Origin: an uncultured Butyricicoccus sp. | Lineage (GTDB): Bacteria > Bacillota > Clostridia > Oscillospirales > Butyricicoccaceae | Direction: 5' to 3' | Length of the DNA: 7,323 nucleotides | Assembly: GCA_900555465.1 (NCBI GenBank) | Contig: USLE01000053.1 | Coordinates: 1 to 7,323 of the forward strand | Translations under genes and position numbers: made by a program | Shown: positions 5,044-7,323 of the stretch, piece after piece | How the letters are laid out: every line of letters starts with the position of its first letter | Position numbering within the stretch: position 1 is the stretch's first letter | The notes under the pieces: model-generated | What the model saw: the letters and a program-made list of their open reading frames with translations, nothing else | The model's database searches: none | What the model was told of the DNA's origin: nothing

Positions 5044-5937
5044 CTAGGGCTGCGCGTCCTTGTCCCGGTGCTCGGAGAGGATGAGCCCGCCGAGCGCCAG
5101 CGCCGTGCCCAGCCACATGATGGGCGTCATCGCCTCGTGCAGGATGAGCGCCGAGCTGACAATGGTGATGACCGGCGTGGCATAGATGTACGCGCTGGTC
5201 TTGACCGGCCCGAGCAGGAACACCGCGCGGTTCCAGGTCACAAAGCAGGTCGCGGACGCGAGCAGGCCGAGGAAGAGCAGGTTCGCGATGTGCAGCGGCT
5301 CGGTCCAGGCGGAGAGCGGCGCGGGGAAGCCCTCGAGCAGGGCGGGCACCAGCAGGAACAGCAGCCCGTAGCCGAAGATGCGGCAGGTCAGCGGCACGGT
5401 GCGGTAGCCCGCCGCGCCCAGCCTGCGCACGATCACCGAATACACGCCCCAAACGAACGCCGCGCCCACGCCGAGCAGCACGCCGCGCGGGTCGAGGTTC
5501 AGTTCGCTCACCCCTGCCAGCGAGGCCATCGCCACGCCTGCCATCGCGCACACAAAGCCGAGGAAGAACCAGCGGCTGAGCTTTTCGCGCAGCACGACCG
5601 CCGCGACCAGCGCGGTGAACAGCGGCGCTGCCGCCACGATCACGCCCACAAGCGAGGCGGAAATATAGGTCAGCGCGATGTTTTCCATCAAAAAGTACAG
5701 CGTCACGCCGGTCAGGCCCGCGAGCGCGAACAGCGCCTCGTGCGACTTTTTCTGCGCCTTCATCAGCCCTTTCCCGGCGATCAGCAGCGCCAGAAAGCCG
5801 AGCGCGAACCGCGCGATCATAATCTCGAGCGGCGTAAACGTGCGCAGCAGCACCTTGGTCGAGACAAAGGTCGTGCCCCAGACCAGCTCGGTGAACATTG
5901 CCAGCGCATGCCCCTGCAAGGCATGGTTTCCGTTCAT
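5044..5937 (-). CDS. EamA/DMT-family membrane transporter
   Basis: A 297-residue integral membrane protein of the drug/metabolite transporter superfamily (EamA, RhaT-like). It is the usual 10-helix product of an internal duplication: repeat 1 at about residues 10-133 (WGTTFVSTKVLLRTFTPLEI, ending LREKLS) and repeat 2 at about 150-285 (FVWGVYSVIVRRL...LHEAMTP). Members export or import small metabolites; the substrate cannot be told from sequence. The start is ATG at 5937, six bases after GGGGTG; a GTG three codons earlier lies within that weak site and remains possible. It follows mnmA by 43 bases with no promoter seen, so it is probably cotranscribed. It converges on ruvX without a T-tailed terminator between them. 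Confidence 0.93.
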   Translation of the reverse strand: MNGNHALQGHALAMFTELVWGTTFVSTKVLLRTFTPLEIMIARFALGFLALLIAGKGLMKAQKKSHEALFALAGLTGVTLYFLMENIALTYISASLVGVIVAAAPLFTALVAAVVLREKLSRWFFLGFVCAMAGVAMASLAGVSELNLDPRGVLLGVGAAFVWGVYSVIVRRLGAAGYRTVPLTCRIFGYGLLFLLVPALLEGFPAPLSAWTEPLHIANLLFLGLLASATCFVTWNRAVFLLGPVKTSAYIYATPVITIVSSALILHEAMTPIMWLGTALALGGLILSEHRDKDAQP

Positions 5938-5953
5938 TCTCTTCACCCCGTAT

Positions 5954-5974
5954 GCCCGCTTCGGCGGGCTTTTT
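5954..5974 (+). terminator. Terminator hairpin, plus orientation, between mnmA and EamA
   Basis: Perfect GCCCGC (5954-5959), TTCG tetraloop, GCGGGC (5964-5969), then five T on the plus strand only. Both flanking genes run on the minus strand, so it does not end either of them. It would stop plus-strand transcription, for example ruvX readthrough running antisense to the EamA gene. Confidence 0.8.
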
Positions 5975-5980
5975 CCTATA

Positions 5981-7000
5981 TTAAATGATAAATCCGCCGC
6001 CGATCACGATATCGCCGTCATACAACACAGCGGACTGCCCCTTTGCAGGCGCGCGCACCGCGTCCTCGAACACGATGCGGGCGCTGTCTCCATCGGGATA
6101 GACAGTCGCGCGGTCGCTGCGCCTCGAAAACCGCACGCGCACCTCGCAGGAAAACGCGCCGTTTTCCGCATACTCGGGCGCGATGTAGTGTACGTTCTGC
6201 ACCTCGATCTCCTTGCGGAACACATCCTCGAGCGAAAGCACGACCTCGTTGGTCTCCGGGCGCAGCTCGTGCACGAACAGGCGGCCCTCCGCGGCCACGC
6301 CCAGCCCCTTGCGCTGACCGACCGTGTAGCAGTGGATGCCCTTGTGCCGGCCGAGTACGTTGCCCTGCTCGTCGACAAAATTGCCCGGCGGGCAGGCCGC
6401 GCCGTGGCGCTCGAGCCAGCCGTGCACATCGCCGTCCGGGATAAAGCAGATGTCCATGCTGTCCGGCTTGTCCGCGACCGCAAGGCCGATCTCGCGCGCG
6501 TTTTCGCGCACCTCGTCCTTGCCCGCGCTCCCGCCGAGCGGGAACACGCACCGCGCGACCGTTTTGCGCGGCAGGCGGTGCATCATATACGTCTGGTCCT
6601 TGGGCGCGCGGGCGCGGAGCAGCAGCGCGCGGCCCGCGGCGTCGCGCCCGGTGCGTGCATAGTGCCCGGTCGCGATGTAGGGCGCGCCGATCTCGTCCGC
6701 ATAGTCGGTCAGCGCGCGGAACTTGATCAGTGGGTTGCACACCACGCAGGGGTTGGGCGTACGCGCGCTGCGGAAGGAATCCGCAAAGTAGGCGCACACC
6801 TGCTGCTCGAACGCCTCGCGGCGGTGCGCGATATAGAGCGGGATGCCGAGGTCGTCCGCCGTTTGCTGGGCGGCGTCCTCGCCGCCGAGGCCGACCTCGA
6901 GGAACAGGCCGTGCACCTCAAAGCCCTGCGCGCGCAGGCGCGCCGCCGCGACCGCGGAATCCACGCCGCCGGATAATCCTAACACAATTTTCTCTGCCAT
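5981..7000 (-). CDS. mnmA: tRNA-specific 2-thiouridylase MnmA
   Basis: Uses ATP and a relayed persulfide sulfur to make 2-thiouridine at U34 of tRNAs for Lys, Glu and Gln. The order of domains is right: PP-loop SGGVDS (residues 10-15); TPNPCVVCNPLIKF (81-94) with catalytic Cys88; ATGHYAR (110-116); KDQTYMM (134-140); DSMDICFIPDGD (180-191) with the second catalytic Cys185; the GRHKGIHCYTVGQRKGLG motif (217-234); and a C-terminal beta-barrel ending GDIVIGGGFI. The ATG follows AGGAGA by 10 bases. At 339 residues it is about 20 shorter than usual, mainly in the segment after GLFLEV (about residues 36-43). TPNPCVVCN has Cys where the classical enzyme has Asp. It may be the second MnmA-like paralogue present in some Clostridia. 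It precedes the EamA gene. Confidence 0.93.
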   Translation of the reverse strand: MAEKIVLGLSGGVDSAVAAARLRAQGFEVHGLFLEVGLGGEDAAQQTADDLGIPLYIAHRREAFEQQVCAYFADSFRSARTPNPCVVCNPLIKFRALTDYADEIGAPYIATGHYARTGRDAAGRALLLRARAPKDQTYMMHRLPRKTVARCVFPLGGSAGKDEVRENAREIGLAVADKPDSMDICFIPDGDVHGWLERHGAACPPGNFVDEQGNVLGRHKGIHCYTVGQRKGLGVAAEGRLFVHELRPETNEVVLSLEDVFRKEIEVQNVHYIAPEYAENGAFSCEVRVRFSRRSDRATVYPDGDSARIVFEDAVRAPAKGQSAVLYDGDIVIGGGFII

Positions 7001-7042
7001 GCTTGTAAAATCTCCTATAATAATAAAAGGGGAACTCGTTTT

Positions 7043-7056
7043 CGCGCCTTGGCGCG
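7043..7056. repeat. Short GC-rich palindrome upstream of mnmA
   Basis: CGCGCC (7043-7048) and GGCGCG (7051-7056) around two bases. There is no T-tract on either side, so it is not called a terminator. It lies between the upstream operon's terminator and mnmA; no convincing mnmA promoter was found in this gap. Confidence 0.5.
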
Positions 7057-7060
7057 CCTT

Positions 7061-7090
7061 AAAAAGAAAATGAGCGCTTTGCGCTCATTT
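7061..7090 (-). terminator. Intrinsic terminator after the solute-binding protein gene
   Basis: On the minus strand AAATGAGCGC (7081-7090) pairs perfectly with GCGCTCATTT (7068-7077) across a 3-base loop and runs into a T-rich tract (7061-7067). It ends the operon entering from the right edge. Confidence 0.9.
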
Positions 7091-7127
7091 GAGGCTGCTC
7101 AAAAAACATCGTTTTCCGAACAGCCTC
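7091..7127 (-). terminator. Second hairpin in tandem, before the main terminator
   Basis: On the minus strand GAGGCTGTTC (7118-7127) pairs with GAGCAGCCTC (7091-7100) over 10 bp with one wobble, and an inner AAAAC/GTTTT stem extends it. The six T lie inside the structure, so its own termination activity is uncertain. It directly abuts the hairpin at 7068-7090 and begins 18 bases after the stop codon. Confidence 0.65.
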
Positions 7128-7145
7128 TCGATCGGGACTACGCTT

Positions 7146-7323
7146 TCACGCATTTGAAGTCCACGTTTCCAAATTCGCAAACGCATTGTACGGCGAGGGG
7201 GCGTAATTGTCGATCAGGCCCTTGCGGATGATCATCTGCCCGCACTCGAACGCGATCGGGACGACCGGCATCTCCGAAAGGAAGGTCTGGTAGAACCCGG
7301 TCACATCGTCGCCGCTGCGGTAC
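7146..7323 (-). CDS. C-terminal end of an ABC-transporter solute-binding protein (family 5-like)
   Basis: Only the last 58 codons are in the window; the gene continues off the right edge. The visible tail contains FYQTFLSEMPVVPIAFECG followed by MIIRKGLIDNYAPSPYNAF and then ANLETW. This is the usual C-terminal pattern of peptide/nickel-type extracytoplasmic binding proteins (OppA/DppA-like): a 'MPVVPI' strand, a 'RKG' turn and the terminal 'PYNxFANLExW'. Such lipoproteins deliver oligopeptides or similar ligands to a membrane permease. The N-terminal signal peptide and the substrate cannot be judged here. It ends 18 bases before tandem hairpins. The family assignment rests on a short stretch and on recalled consensus. 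Confidence 0.75.
   Translation of the reverse strand, partial: YRSGDDVTGFYQTFLSEMPVVPIAFECGQMIIRKGLIDNYAPSPYNAFANLETWTSNA

Noticed and set aside
5034..5060. Possible terminator between ruvX and the EamA gene
   Set aside because: GACGGCGC and GCGCGTC can pair with a bulge, but neither strand has a T-tract after the stem.
5068..5988. Plus-strand open frame of 306 codons antisense to EamA
   Set aside because: Gln/Arg/Glu-rich nonsense composition; a shadow of the transporter, whose hydrophobic frame is clearly real.
5678..6976. Plus-strand open frame of 432 codons antisense to mnmA and part of EamA
   Set aside because: Low-complexity Ala/Arg-rich translation, no ribosome binding site, and it is the mirror of well-supported genes in GC-rich DNA.
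7001..7060. Promoter for mnmA
   Set aside because: A TATTAT-like stretch exists next to the ribosome binding site but has no usable -35, and the start would fall within the binding site.

Overview
This window reads as the chromosome of a gut-type Clostridia bacterium, most likely of the Oscillospirales. Evidence: the gene order rpmG-secE-nusG-rplK-rplA-rplJ-rplL, strong AGGAGG-type ribosome binding sites, an L10-type attenuator leader as known from Firmicutes, and moderately GC-rich coding DNA. The lineage is an inference from style; no rRNA is present.

Region 1, positions 1-4532 (minus strand, read right to left), is the translation/transcription cluster that normally precedes rpoBC. A promoter at 4504-4532 drives rpmG, secE and nusG. 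A 277-base gap follows that holds six consecutive small hairpins and an L1-binding-like site. Then come rplK, a second L1-like site, and rplA, which ends at an intrinsic terminator (1834-1868). rplJ-rplL have their own consensus promoter (TTGACA-17-TATAAT) and an L10 leader with attenuator. Between rplA and rplJ sits a two-gene insert: a Cys-rich 85-residue protein (minus) and a divergently transcribed ribbon-helix-helix regulator (plus). Their shared promoter region carries direct and inverted repeats that look like operators. rpoB would lie off the left edge.

Region 2, positions 4533-7323, holds ruvX (plus), a convergent EamA-family transporter (minus) whose stop lies 10 bases away, mnmA for tRNA 2-thiolation (minus), and the last 58 codons of an ABC-transporter solute-binding protein (minus) followed by tandem terminator hairpins. 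No T-tailed terminator lies between ruvX and the transporter. The nearest suitably oriented terminators lie just beyond the far end of each opposing gene, so long antisense overlap is possible.

Most of the window is core translation machinery. The parts worth a second look are the hairpin array, the Cys-rich/RHH pair with its operator-like repeats, the paired L1-like sites, and the convergent ruvX/transporter arrangement.
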